Source: Rubrivirga sp. SAORIC476
GTDB lineage: Bacteria > Bacteroidota > Rhodothermia > Rhodothermales > Rubricoccaceae
Assembly: GCF_002283555.1 (NCBI RefSeq)
Contig: NZ_MVOI01000003.1
Span: 1,593,417 to 1,657,416, forward strand
Direction of reading: 5' to 3'
DNA: 64,000 bases
In this document: positions 43,136-52,247 of the stretch, piece after piece
How the letters are laid out: every line of letters starts with the position of its first letter
Position numbering within the stretch: the first letter of the stretch is position 1
Notes under the pieces: generated by a model
Databases searched by the model: none
What the model was told of the DNA's origin: nothing
What the model saw: the letters and a program-made list of their open reading frames with translations, nothing else
Translations under genes and position numbers: made by a program

Positions 43136-45325
43136 CTAGTTCTCGGCGATCTGGGATCCCTTGAGCGTCATCTTGCCCGAGGCTTTCAGGTCGATCTTCT
43201 TGCCCTTGATGGAAACGTCACCGTTCTTCTTCATGATGATCTCCGCGCTCCCGCACTTGAGCGTGAGTTGATCCCCCGCGTCCACGACGACCTTCTTGCC
43301 GCCAGTGACCGTGAGGTTCTTTCCGGCCTGCAAGACCCCGTCGTCCGCGATGTTCAAGGTCGCGTTCTTGCCCACCTTGAGATCGTAGTTCTTCCCCGCG
43401 CGCGACGAGATGTCGGAACCCGCGCTGACGCTGGCGTTGCCGCCGACCGTGATGGAATGGTTGCCCCCCACGGTGACCGAACTCTCGGCACCGATGGCTT
43501 CGGACTTTGCGCCGCCCACCCCCAGCGTGTAGGAAACGCCGATCGTGACGGAGCTGCTCACACCCACCGTCTCCGTCTTGGTGGACCCGACGGACAGGGT
43601 CATCGACGTGCCGACGCTCTCGGACAGGTTCGCGCCGATGTCCATCGTCCGGTCGCTCGCCACCTGGATTGCCTGGTTGCGGCCGACCTCCAGCGAGGCG
43701 TCTCGTCCTACATCCTCGACCTGGTCCCGCCCCACCGAGAGCGCCTCGTCGTTGCCGACGGTCTGGGTTCGATTGGTCCCGACGGTGTTCTTCTGGTTGT
43801 CGACGACCTCGCAGAGGTGATCCTTGGTGGCGTGCATGAACACCAACTCGGCGCCCTGCGTGTCGTCGAAGGTGAGCTCGTTCTCCCCCCACGAGCGCAT
43901 CACGTTGTGGGCGGCGTTGCTGCTCGTGACCGGCGAGAACTGGGTCGGGTTGTAGATGGTCGAGAGCCCCACGATGCGGTCCACGTTGCCGTCGAGGCAG
44001 GCGACCACCATCTCAGCGCCCTTGTGGACGGGAAAGTGCTGCCCGTAGCCCGGGCCGGTGTACGGCTGCGCGAGGCGGACGGGCTTCGTCGCGCCCGCGT
44101 CCCCGGCGTCGCCGAGGTCGAAGGGGAAGCGGACCCGGTAGCGGCCCTGGTCATCGACGGGCGCGTAGGTGCCGCCGGCGCTCTCGACGCGCGCCGTAAG
44201 CACGCCGGGTAGCTTCGGCTCGGGCGTCAGCCGGGGCGGACGGTAGGGCGTGCTCGCCGGGACGCAGGTGAACGCGTTCGAGTACTCGGCGAGCGCCTCG
44301 TTGGTCACCCCCGCCTCGGAGGCATCGGGCTGCGAGCCGCGGTGGTGGACGTGCGTGAGCAGGTAGTCCTGGTTGAGGCCGTCGCGGTAGTGGTCGGCGA
44401 GGGTGAACGTGAAGCCCGTCCGGAAGCGGAGGCAGTCGCCGGTGCCGGTCATGACGAGCCGTGTGGTCTCAATCTCCTCGTTGCGGACCTTCGCGATCTG
44501 CGCGCTCCGCCCGCCGTCCATGACGTGGATGCTGGAGTCGGAGTGGATGCCGACCGCCTGCGCGCCGTCGATCTCCGACTCGGACGCGATCTCGGTCTCG
44601 GGCGTCCGGTAGTTGTAGTTCGTGACGCGCGTCTTGGCAGTCACCAGTTGCTGACGCGCGAGGAAGTCGCGGATCGTCTCCAGGCTGTCGGTCGGCCGGA
44701 GGCCGTCGGCGTGGCTGTAGCCGACCGTCGGGTCGCCCGCGACAGGCTTGGCGTTGCCCGCGTCGTCGCTCAGGACGAGCGTCTCGGTGCCTCCCTCGTG
44801 CTCGAAGCAGTAGCGGATGCCCTCGAACTCCAGCAGCCGCTGGACGAAGGCGAGGTCGGTCTCCTTGTACTGCGTCGTGTACTCGCGCGGGTCGTAGCTG
44901 CCGGAGAGCTGGAACTCGTGGTCCACGCCCGCCTCGTCGAGCACCTTGCCCACGATCTCCTCGACGGACAGATTCTGGTAGATGCGGCTCTGGAACGAGA
45001 GCGCGAGCCGGTGCAGGCGCGGCATCACGACGGCGCGGTACGCGTAGCGGAACTCCGACTGGCCGCCCGCCTCGTGCGACTGCTGGAAGTCGACCACGAT
45101 GCCGTTGACCTCGGACGGCTCGTCGCCGCGGTACATCGTCAGCGTGGCCGCCTTGTCGATGACGGCCTCGAAGTCCACCTCGGGGTCGTCCGAGACGAGG
45201 TCGATCTCGAAGCGGTAGGGCTGCGAGATGGTCTCGACGCCCTCGAAGCGGACCACGCGGCAGGTCTCCGGCGACAGCGGGCCGCAGGAGAACTCGTGGC
45301 GAGCGATGCGGTGGATAGAGGCCAT
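43136..45325 (-). CDS. tssI: VgrG spike protein
   Basis: A 729-residue T6SS spike. Residues about 10-340 are gp27-like (IHRIARHEFSCGPLSPETCRVVRFEG, SVEEIVGKVLDEAGVDHEFQLSG). A gp5 OB-fold lies at about 390-470 (YRVRFPFDLGDAGDAGATKPVRLAQPYTGPGYGQHFPVHKGAEMVV). The C-terminal 250 residues form a regular beta-helix of VG-containing repeats (VGRDQVEDVGRDASLEVGR and so on). No toxin domain is fused, so effectors must dock through the tip proteins. The ATG start was taken at MASIHRIAR, 4 nt after the clpV stop, instead of an upstream ATG inside clpV. Confidence 0.95.
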   Translation of the reverse strand: MASIHRIARHEFSCGPLSPETCRVVRFEGVETISQPYRFEIDLVSDDPEVDFEAVIDKAATLTMYRGDEPSEVNGIVVDFQQSHEAGGQSEFRYAYRAVVMPRLHRLALSFQSRIYQNLSVEEIVGKVLDEAGVDHEFQLSGSYDPREYTTQYKETDLAFVQRLLEFEGIRYCFEHEGGTETLVLSDDAGNAKPVAGDPTVGYSHADGLRPTDSLETIRDFLARQQLVTAKTRVTNYNYRTPETEIASESEIDGAQAVGIHSDSSIHVMDGGRSAQIAKVRNEEIETTRLVMTGTGDCLRFRTGFTFTLADHYRDGLNQDYLLTHVHHRGSQPDASEAGVTNEALAEYSNAFTCVPASTPYRPPRLTPEPKLPGVLTARVESAGGTYAPVDDQGRYRVRFPFDLGDAGDAGATKPVRLAQPYTGPGYGQHFPVHKGAEMVVACLDGNVDRIVGLSTIYNPTQFSPVTSSNAAHNVMRSWGENELTFDDTQGAELVFMHATKDHLCEVVDNQKNTVGTNRTQTVGNDEALSVGRDQVEDVGRDASLEVGRNQAIQVASDRTMDIGANLSESVGTSMTLSVGSTKTETVGVSSSVTIGVSYTLGVGGAKSEAIGAESSVTVGGNHSITVGGNASVSAGSDISSRAGKNYDLKVGKNATLNIADDGVLQAGKNLTVTGGKKVVVDAGDQLTLKCGSAEIIMKKNGDVSIKGKKIDLKASGKMTLKGSQIAEN

Positions 45326-45329
45326 GGGC

Positions 45330-48158
45330 TCAGGCGGTCGGGTCAGAGTCGGCCGGGTCGGAGTCGGCCGGATCGGCGTCATTCGTCACGGGCTCCTCCG
45401 GGGCGGGGGCGTCGGCCGCTGCCTTCTCAGCCACGGGCTCCGCGCCGAGGGTCGGCTCGGGCACGGCGCCATCGCCGCCGGGGGCCTGCCCCGGGTCCGA
45501 TGCAGCATCGGCCGCCTCGGGCGTGGCGTCGGACGGCTCGGGGAGCCCCTCGCCGGGCTCGACGAAGGTATAGGTGAAGTCGCCCGCCTCGTCGATGCCC
45601 AGGTGGAGGGCAGCGGGCAGGCGCTCCTCGGCGAGGCGCGTCAGGAGCGCGCGGCTGGCGGCCGGGAGGACGGTCCGGTCGATGATGGCGTCGATGTTGC
45701 GCGCGCCCGCGTCGATGGTCGTGCACCGGTCGGCGATGGTCTCGACCACGTCGTCCGAGAACACGAACCGGATGCCGTGCGCCTCCCGCAGGCGGCGGTC
45801 GACCTTGTTGAGCTTGAGGCGCGCGATGGCGCCCATCGCGTCGCGGTCGAGGCTGAGGTACGGAATCACGTTCATGCGCCCGAGGAGCGCGGGCTGGAAG
45901 TGCTGCGCGAGCGGCTCGTGGATGAGCTGCCGCAACTCGTCCAGCCGGGGCGCCTCCTCGGCCATTGACGCCTGCTGGACGAGCGCGCTGCCAACGTTCG
46001 AGGTACAGAGGATGACTGAGTTCGAGAAGTCCACCTCGCGGCCCTCGCCGTCGCGCAGGATGCCCCGGTCGAACACCTGGTAGAACATCTCCATCACGTC
46101 GATGTGAGCCTTCTCGACCTCGTCGAGCAGCACCACCGAGTACGGACGCTGGCGGACCGCCTCGGTGAGCACGCCGCCCTCGCCGTAGCCGACGTAGCCC
46201 GGAGGCGAGCCCTTGAGCTGGCTGGTCGTGTGGCTCTCCTGGTACTCGCTCATGTTGATGGACACGAGGAAGCGCTCGCCGCCGAACAGCAGCTCGGCGA
46301 GAGCCCGGGCCGTCTCCGTCTTGCCGACGCCCGAGGGCCCGGCAAGCAGGAACACGCCGATGGGCGCGTCTTTCTTCCGCATCCCGGCCTTGGCCGTGCG
46401 GAGTGCGTCGGCGATCTCCTGGAGCGCCTCGTCCTGGCCGCGGATGCGCTCTGTGAGGCGGTCCTCGAGTTCGAGGAGCATCTGCGCCTCGTCCTTGATC
46501 ATGTCCCCGATGGGGATGCCCGTCCAGTCCGCAATGACCTCGGCGACGACGCGCTGGCCGACCTCGGCGTGAACGAGCGGCCCGTTGGCCTCCTGCATCT
46601 CGTCCAGGCGCGCGTGCAGGTCGCGGACGTCGTCGGGCAGGTCGCCTCCGGCCGTCGCAGCGGCGCGGCGGGCGGTGTCAAGTTCCCTGGCGAGGCTCTG
46701 CTCCTCGCGCCAGCGTGCTTCCAGCGTCTCCTTGTCGGCGGTGAGGGTCTCACGCTCGGTCTCCAGCTCGGCCACGCCCTCGTCGTCACCCAGCCCGGCG
46801 GCGAGGTCGCGGCGGCGGGCCGTCAGCTCGGTCTCGACCTCGTGCAGGCGGCGGCCGAGGTCGTCGAGCGCAGCGGGCGTCGCGTCCTGCGACATCCGCA
46901 CGCGCGCCGAGGCGGTGTCGATCAGGTCGACCGACTTGTCGGGCAGCTGGCGGCCGGAGAGGTACCGGTCGGAGAGTTCGACGGCGGCGCGGACGGCGGC
47001 GTCGGTGATCTGGACCACGTGATGGTCCTCGTAGCGGTCGCGGATGCCGCGCATCATCACGACGGCCGTCTCCACGTCGGGCTCGTCCACCTTGACCATC
47101 TGAAAGCGGCGGGCGAGCGCGGGGTCCTTCTCGATGTGCTTCTTGTACTCGCTCCACGTCGTCGCGCCGACGGTGCGCAGTTCGCCGCGCGCGAGCGCGG
47201 GCTTGAGCAGGTTGGCCGCGTCGCCGGTGCCCGCCGCGCCCCCGGCGCCGACCAGCGTGTGCGTCTCGTCGATGAACAGGATGGTCGGCTTGGGCGCGTC
47301 CTTGACAGCGTCGATGACGGCCTTCATGCGCGCCTCGAACTCGCCCTTGACGCCCGCGCCCGCCTGGAGCGAGCCCAGGTCGAGCGCCGCGATCTCGGCC
47401 CCCTTGAGGCTGTCCGGCACGTCGCCCGCCGCGATCCGCAGGGCCAGCCCTTCCACGACCGCCGTCTTGCCGACGCCCGCCTCGCCGACCAGGATCGGGT
47501 TGTTCTTGCGCCGCCGCGACAGCACGTCGATCACCTGGCGGATCTCGCGGTCGCGCCCGAAAATGGGGTCGATGGCGCCGTCGCGCGCCTTCTGCGTGAG
47601 CGACTCGGTGTAGATGTCGAGCGCCGTCTCGCCCTCCTGGCCGGTGGCGTCCGCCAGGGGGCGACCGCCGCGGGCCGTGGGGCGGCTCTCCTCGGACCCC
47701 TCCACGAGCGAGAAGAAGCGGTCCCGCAGGTCGTCCGCCTTCGCCTCGGCCATGGCCTCGCGGACGGGCGAGGCCGCGAACGCATCCGCCTCCAGGAACG
47801 CCTCCAGGAACGCGCCCGAGCGGATCTCGGCCAGCCCGTGGTGCACCGACCCGGCCACGAACGCGCGCTCGATCAGGTCCAGCAGCAACGGCGAGAACGC
47901 GGGCCGACCGGCGTTGCCGGTCCGGTACGCCTCGACGACGCCGTGGAGCGCCTTGCCGACCCGGCCCGGGTCCACATCGAGGCGGGAGAGAATGAGCGCG
48001 GCGTCGCCGGTGCCGTCCTCCAGCAGCTTCAGCAGCAGGTGCTCGACGGTCACCTCGTAGTGGCCGCGCCCGACGGCCAGACCGGCGGCGCCCTCCAGGG
48101 CCCGCGTCATGGGGTCGTTGAGCTTCAGAAGCAGGCGCTTGACGTCTTTGGAGATCAT
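45330..48158 (-). CDS. tssH: T6SS sheath-recycling AAA+ ATPase ClpV
   Basis: A 942-residue ClpB-like ATPase. N-terminal ClpV N-domain (LLKLNDPMTRALEGAAGLAVGRGHYEVTVEHLLLKLL), first AAA with Walker A VGEAGVGKTAVVEG and Walker B ILFIDETHTLV, middle coil, second AAA with AGPSGVGKTETARALAELL and VVLLDEVEKAH. The C-terminus has a long acidic tail (DPADSDPADSDP), unusual for ClpV. Disassembles contracted sheath. The start MISKDVKRLLLKL is preferred to an upstream ATG. Position between tssG and vgrG is normal. Confidence 0.95.
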   Translation of the reverse strand: MISKDVKRLLLKLNDPMTRALEGAAGLAVGRGHYEVTVEHLLLKLLEDGTGDAALILSRLDVDPGRVGKALHGVVEAYRTGNAGRPAFSPLLLDLIERAFVAGSVHHGLAEIRSGAFLEAFLEADAFAASPVREAMAEAKADDLRDRFFSLVEGSEESRPTARGGRPLADATGQEGETALDIYTESLTQKARDGAIDPIFGRDREIRQVIDVLSRRRKNNPILVGEAGVGKTAVVEGLALRIAAGDVPDSLKGAEIAALDLGSLQAGAGVKGEFEARMKAVIDAVKDAPKPTILFIDETHTLVGAGGAAGTGDAANLLKPALARGELRTVGATTWSEYKKHIEKDPALARRFQMVKVDEPDVETAVVMMRGIRDRYEDHHVVQITDAAVRAAVELSDRYLSGRQLPDKSVDLIDTASARVRMSQDATPAALDDLGRRLHEVETELTARRRDLAAGLGDDEGVAELETERETLTADKETLEARWREEQSLARELDTARRAAATAGGDLPDDVRDLHARLDEMQEANGPLVHAEVGQRVVAEVIADWTGIPIGDMIKDEAQMLLELEDRLTERIRGQDEALQEIADALRTAKAGMRKKDAPIGVFLLAGPSGVGKTETARALAELLFGGERFLVSINMSEYQESHTTSQLKGSPPGYVGYGEGGVLTEAVRQRPYSVVLLDEVEKAHIDVMEMFYQVFDRGILRDGEGREVDFSNSVILCTSNVGSALVQQASMAEEAPRLDELRQLIHEPLAQHFQPALLGRMNVIPYLSLDRDAMGAIARLKLNKVDRRLREAHGIRFVFSDDVVETIADRCTTIDAGARNIDAIIDRTVLPAASRALLTRLAEERLPAALHLGIDEAGDFTYTFVEPGEGLPEPSDATPEAADAASDPGQAPGGDGAVPEPTLGAEPVAEKAAADAPAPEEPVTNDADPADSDPADSDPTA

Positions 48159-48234
48159 AGGGGCGGGGAGTCGTTGGCCGGGAAGGTCGAGGGCGCCTGC
48201 GTTACGCGGTCGGCGAGAGGGATTCGTAGTGCGT

Positions 48235-48279
48235 GTCGCGTGCCGCTCCATCGCCGAAGCGCTCGGCACGAGACGCGAC
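48235..48279. repeat. Imperfect inverted repeat in the tssG-clpV gap
   Basis: GTCGCGTGCCG at 48235 faces CGGCACGAGACGCGAC ending at 48279, an imperfect stem with a 3-nt bulge inside the 171-nt gap between tssG and clpV. It could fold as an RNA hairpin that tunes the amount of ClpV. No function is shown. Confidence 0.35.
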
Positions 48280-48329
48280 CCGGAACACGCAAGGCGTCAG
48301 AAACGGAGGGATGATGGGTACAGTCGACA

Positions 48330-49349
48330 TCACACCGGGACGTAGCGGACGCGCCGACGCACCAGGGGCGTCGTCGGCGTGCCGAGGTGGGCGTTGCGAC
48401 CGAGGCGGGCGCTCTCGGTGTCTCCGAGGACGAGCGGCGGCGCCTCGGCAGACTTGAGGAGCAGGTCGACATCGTAGTCGAGCGTGTCGGACGTGTAGAG
48501 GCGGACGAGGGCGGCCACGCGGCTGGCCCCTCCGCGGCCGGGCAACAGGTCGCGGAAGGCGTCCAGACCCAGCGGGCCGATCTCCAGCCGGAACTTGCCG
48601 GACTCGTCGTAGATGCGCTCGCCCACAACAGCGTCGATGCCGAGGCGGGCGGCCCCGAGGCGCGGGCGGTCGCCCAGGCGCACCAGCCGCGGCACGTTCT
48701 CGATCACGCGCACCGCCAACCCGGTCGCGTGCTCCAGCACCGCCCGCAGGCCCTCGGCGTTGCGGGCCCACGCAGACAGACGCGCCGCCAGCGGCAGCAA
48801 CTCGCGCGTCGGCACCACCGCCTCGTCGGTCGTCCCGGCGCCGGTCAGCGCCGAGGCACGCGTCGCGTGCGCGTCCTTCCGGTCGACCGTCCAGCCACGG
48901 ACTTCGGGACGGTACCGCGCCCACGCCCGCCACAGCTGGGCGTACGTGCGGTGGCCGAGCAGGTCGAGGAAGTCGCGCAGCGGCCGCGTATGCGCCTCGC
49001 GCGTCGAGATCCGCTCGTGGAAGGCCGCCGGGAGCGCCGCGTCGACGCCGAACAGGCCGCCGAAACCGACCTCGACCGGCACCGGCTGCCCCGGCCCCTC
49101 CGGCGCGCGGACGTGCCGCACGTCGGATGCCGGGAAGACGCTCGCCGCGTCCGGGCTGATGTGGACCGACTCCTTCCGAAACTCTGCCCCCCCCACCGTG
49201 TGAGGGCCACCGCGCGCCGCCGCCAGCAGGCGGACGGCCTGAAAGAACTCGTACCGGTGCCCCTCGCGCACGAGCGCACCGAGCGTACCCTCCGGCCGCG
49301 GCGTGCGGTCGGCATCGGCGCGGTCCGCGCGGGGCGTGGGGTCAGTCAT
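48330..49349 (-). CDS. tssG: T6SS baseplate protein TssG
   Basis: A 339-residue protein with family blocks: YEFFQAVRLL near residue 33, VPVEVGFGGLFGVDAALPAAFHERI, LRDFLDLLGHRTYAQLWRAW, and the C-terminal GPLGLDAFRDLLPG segment. TssG with TssF, TssE and TssK builds the baseplate wedge. ATG start overlaps the tssF stop (ATGA), showing co-translation. A 171-nt gap separates it from clpV. Confidence 0.9.
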   Translation of the reverse strand: MTDPTPRADRADADRTPRPEGTLGALVREGHRYEFFQAVRLLAAARGGPHTVGGAEFRKESVHISPDAASVFPASDVRHVRAPEGPGQPVPVEVGFGGLFGVDAALPAAFHERISTREAHTRPLRDFLDLLGHRTYAQLWRAWARYRPEVRGWTVDRKDAHATRASALTGAGTTDEAVVPTRELLPLAARLSAWARNAEGLRAVLEHATGLAVRVIENVPRLVRLGDRPRLGAARLGIDAVVGERIYDESGKFRLEIGPLGLDAFRDLLPGRGGASRVAALVRLYTSDTLDYDVDLLLKSAEAPPLVLGDTESARLGRNAHLGTPTTPLVRRRVRYVPV

Positions 49350-51118
49350 ACCAGCGGGCGGTGGCCGCGGTCGGGCGTCCACGTCATCGTCCGGCCCGAG
49401 GGGACCGTCTCGATGGTCAGGTGGACGAAGGCGTTGATCGTGGCGTAGAGCGACAGGAACTCGCTCAGCACGAGGCCGAAGAGGGAGAGGTCGCCGTCGT
49501 CGGCGAAGTGGCCGTCGGCGACCTCGACGGTCACGTGGGCGCCCCGGCGGACCGCGCCCCGGCGCAGGACCTCGGCGGGCTCCCAGCGGACGGCTCGGAG
49601 CCCGCGGCGACGGCGGCGGCTGGCCTCCGTGTCCGCCCAGTCGTAGAGGTCGAGCAGGCCCGTCAGCGCGTCGTGGGTCGCGACGGAGCCGTGGCTGAAC
49701 GACCAGTGCGCCAGGAGCGCCCAGAGCAGGTCCGGGTGGCGGCCGAGCGGCGGGCGCCGCGTCATCGACGGCCGGTCCAGGTTGCCAACGGTCGCGATCT
49801 GGGGAGCGACCGGCGAGAGACGGTCCACCATGCCCGGCTGGAGCGCCTCGTAGGGGAGCGAGCCGTTGGTGCAGCGGAGCGACACCGAGAGCGTCTCGGG
49901 CGTCGGCTCCCCCGCGTCGAGGTCGGGCCCAGCGAGCAGCAGGTAGAGGTCATGCGCGGCGCCTGAGCCTGGCCGACGGAGCACGTCGAACGAGCGCTCG
50001 GCGTCGGACGAGAGGCCGAAGGCACGAGCGTAGGTCCGGCGCCGCGCCGTCCCCTGCTCCACGCCGACCACGCTCGACACGTCGTAGGGCTCGATGCCCG
50101 CGCGGTGGCGAAGGCTGGGGAGGACCCGCTGCTCGGCCCAGGTGTGCTCGGCGCGCGTCGGCTCCGCGTCGTGGTCGAACAGGTTGACGGCCGGCGTGCA
50201 GTGGAGCCGGACGTGCTCGGCCTTCAGGCGCCGGTCCTCCGGGTACGGACGGTCGAACACGAGGTCGACGGCGAACTGCTCGGCGGTGGGCGCAGCCTCG
50301 GCGAGTGTGTCGAGCCCGAGGAGGTCGACCTGCCAGAACTTGCGGCGGAACAGCAGCATCTCCTGCAGCAGCCGGAGGCCGGACGGCAGCGCGTCGCCGT
50401 GGGGCAGCAGCGCCTCGTCGGGTGCCAGCCCCGCCGGGCGGACGCCCGAGGCGCCTCGCATCACCACGTCGGGGGCGGCTCCCTCGCCGGGGCGAGCCGC
50501 GAGGCTCTCGCCCGCACGAGCTTCCGTCCGCGTCACGTGGCGGGTCAAGAAGAGGTGCGCCGTGGACGCCACCGAGCCCTCGGCGTGCAGCGTCAGGCGG
50601 AGGCGCGACAGGTCGAGCGACGCCAGCGTGGCGCCCTTGTGGAGCGTAAAGAGCAGCCGCGCCCGGCTCGTCTCGTCGGGGTCGTAGCGCAGCTCCACCG
50701 AGGTCAGGTCCAGCGGGTGGAGCCGCACGTCCTGCGTGGTCTGGAACCGACACGGCGTCCGCTCGGGACCGACCGGCGCGGACAGGACCTCGGTGCCCCG
50801 CGGCAGCGTCGTCGACTCCTGCACCAGCCCCGGCTTCGGGTCGAAGGCCAGCACGCAGCAGGACGGGAAGGGCGTCAGGAAGTGCGGGTACAGCAGCCCG
50901 ACGAGCCGCTGGGTGTACTCCGGCAGGTCATCGTCCAGCCGCTCCTGCACGCGCGCCGAGAGGAACGCGACGCCTTCGAGCAGGCGCTCGACGTACGGGT
51001 CGCGGTCTTCGAGCGCATCCAGGCGGAGCATCCGCGCCTGGTCGGGGTGCGCCTCGGCGAAGGCGGCCCCTCCCTCGCGGAAGTAGCGGAGCTCGCTTTC
51101 GTAGTGGCGATGCAGCAT
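49346..51118 (-). CDS. tssF: T6SS baseplate protein TssF
   Basis: A 590-residue TssF/ImpG. The family N-terminus MLHRHYESELRYFREGGAAFAEAHPDQARML is clear, followed by RVQERLDDDLPEYTQRLVGLLYPHFLTPFPS and near the C-terminus LSLFGLVLSEFLSLYATINAFVHLTIET. Baseplate wedge together with TssG. The start was set at MLHRHYESEL; a longer frame is Arg-rich and spurious. 4 nt after tssE. Confidence 0.93.
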   Translation of the reverse strand: MLHRHYESELRYFREGGAAFAEAHPDQARMLRLDALEDRDPYVERLLEGVAFLSARVQERLDDDLPEYTQRLVGLLYPHFLTPFPSCCVLAFDPKPGLVQESTTLPRGTEVLSAPVGPERTPCRFQTTQDVRLHPLDLTSVELRYDPDETSRARLLFTLHKGATLASLDLSRLRLTLHAEGSVASTAHLFLTRHVTRTEARAGESLAARPGEGAAPDVVMRGASGVRPAGLAPDEALLPHGDALPSGLRLLQEMLLFRRKFWQVDLLGLDTLAEAAPTAEQFAVDLVFDRPYPEDRRLKAEHVRLHCTPAVNLFDHDAEPTRAEHTWAEQRVLPSLRHRAGIEPYDVSSVVGVEQGTARRRTYARAFGLSSDAERSFDVLRRPGSGAAHDLYLLLAGPDLDAGEPTPETLSVSLRCTNGSLPYEALQPGMVDRLSPVAPQIATVGNLDRPSMTRRPPLGRHPDLLWALLAHWSFSHGSVATHDALTGLLDLYDWADTEASRRRRRGLRAVRWEPAEVLRRGAVRRGAHVTVEVADGHFADDGDLSLFGLVLSEFLSLYATINAFVHLTIETVPSGRTMTWTPDRGHRPLV

Positions 51119-51122
51119 GGGG

Positions 51123-51533
51123 TTAGGCAGTCGGGCGGACGGCCGTCTTCTCCTGCGAGCCGAACGTCGTCTCGAGGCGGATCCGGTGGCCCGGCTCCAC
51201 CTCGCCACTGATCACGAACGTGACCCGCATCTTGTAGGGGTCGGCGTCGCGCGGCTCCACGCGGACGTGGGCCAGGCGCGGCTCGTAGTCCATCACGGCC
51301 TGCCGGATGGCCTTGCGGAGGATGTCGTAGGTGCCGTCCCGGCGGATCGAGGACAGGTCGGGGAGGCCGTAGTCCGGCAGGTGCGGCACCGACCCCTGAC
51401 GCGTGTTCAGGAGCCGCTGCAGGTTGCCGACGATGCTGTGGACGCGGTGCTCGTCCGGCGACACCGAGGCGACGGGCGTCACCCCGCCGAACCGGCTCTC
51501 CAGCACGTCGAACAGCGCGAGGCGGATGGTCAT
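51123..51533 (-). CDS. tssE: T6SS baseplate protein TssE (gp25-like)
   Basis: A 136-residue gp25-like protein: SIVGNLQRLLNTRQGSVPHLPDYGLPDLSS and the conserved ...PRLAHVRVEPRDAD... C-terminal segment. It initiates sheath assembly on the baseplate. ATG start MTIRLALFDVLE, 96 nt downstream of hcp; an upstream ATG 45 nt away is possible but lacks family sequence. Confidence 0.92.
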   Translation of the reverse strand: MTIRLALFDVLESRFGGVTPVASVSPDEHRVHSIVGNLQRLLNTRQGSVPHLPDYGLPDLSSIRRDGTYDILRKAIRQAVMDYEPRLAHVRVEPRDADPYKMRVTFVISGEVEPGHRIRLETTFGSQEKTAVRPTA

Positions 51534-51629
51534 GGGCGAGCGGGGTACCGGGCACACGGCACGAGGGGAGGCCTGCACTCACGGAGGAGCGCTCCACGTC
51601 CCTCGCACCGCGTACCCCGTACCGGTGGG
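51534..51629. repeat. hcp-tssE spacer with a large imperfect inverted repeat
   Basis: Within this 96-nt spacer, GGGGTACCGGGCACACGGCACGAGGG-like sequence on the left (in pieces GGGGTACC and GGCACGAGGG) is mirrored by CCCTCGCACC and GTACCCCGTACCGG on the right. It can fold as a long imperfect hairpin and may end or reduce read-through from the very highly expressed hcp gene into tssE. Confidence 0.4.
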
Positions 51630-52106
51630 CTACCGCGCCGCGACCCAGTCGTCGGTGTGTTCCAGTGCACCGTCGGTCCAGGTCCACGTGACCTTGCCGT
51701 AGACGAAGCTGTACTCGACCATGTGCGGGTAGTGCTCCTTCTCGACGTTCTTGACGTTGGGCACGTCGAGCTTGACCTCGGCCACCTTGACCCGCTCCAG
51801 CAGGATCGTGTAGTACTCCACCTCGGTGCCGGTGTCGTCGATCTGGAAGAAGCTGAACTTGACCGTGTCGTAGGTCTCGCCCTCGGTGACCGCCTTGTAG
51901 ATGTACGGCGTCGCCGCGTCGATGGCCGCGCGGACCGTCATGCGGCCGTGCTGGCGGACGCCCGAGGAGCGGCCCGAGTGGATGTCGGTCGGGATGTGGA
52001 CGTTGTGGTCCATCTCGATGATCTCGATCGTGCCCTCGCGGCCGGCGATCTCGACGGAGCCTTTCACGCCCCCGTCGTTGATGCTCATGTAAATCGGAGT
52101 AGGCAT
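51630..52106 (-). CDS. tssD: T6SS inner-tube protein Hcp
   Basis: A 158-residue Hcp: PTPIYMSINDGGVKGSVEIAGREGTIEIIEMDHNVHIPTD, then RQHGRMTVRAAIDAATPYIYKAV and the C-terminal EYSFVYGKVTWTW. Forms hexamer rings that stack to the tube and are released with effectors. It has a strong AGGAG ribosome-binding site 7 nt before the ATG, unlike most genes here, in line with high expression; that site lies in a small hairpin. Confidence 0.95.
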   Translation of the reverse strand: MPTPIYMSINDGGVKGSVEIAGREGTIEIIEMDHNVHIPTDIHSGRSSGVRQHGRMTVRAAIDAATPYIYKAVTEGETYDTVKFSFFQIDDTGTEVEYYTILLERVKVAEVKLDVPNVKNVEKEHYPHMVEYSFVYGKVTWTWTDGALEHTDDWVAAR

Positions 52107-52111
52107 AGCGG

Positions 52112-52124
52112 TGCTCCTGAGGAG
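52112..52124 (-). promoter_or_regulatory. Hairpin covering the hcp ribosome-binding site
   Basis: On the minus strand GCTCC TCA GGAGC forms a 5-bp stem, and its right arm contains the AGGAG ribosome-binding site, 7 nt before the hcp ATG. It could limit translation until melted or bound. Short; may be chance. Confidence 0.35.
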
Positions 52125-52247
52125 CGGCTTGGGTACAGGACGCCCGAGCCCGGGGGCGCCGGCCGAGTGCCGGGCCCCCCGCGCAGGCGGGATGCCGATC
52201 GGAAGTCCCTCACGGCGGAGACGGGAGACCCCGGAGGGGCCGTCCCA

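Noticed and set aside
46104..48314. Plus-strand frame of 736 residues opposite clpV
   Set aside because: Antisense shadow of clpV with Arg/Val-rich low-complexity sequence.
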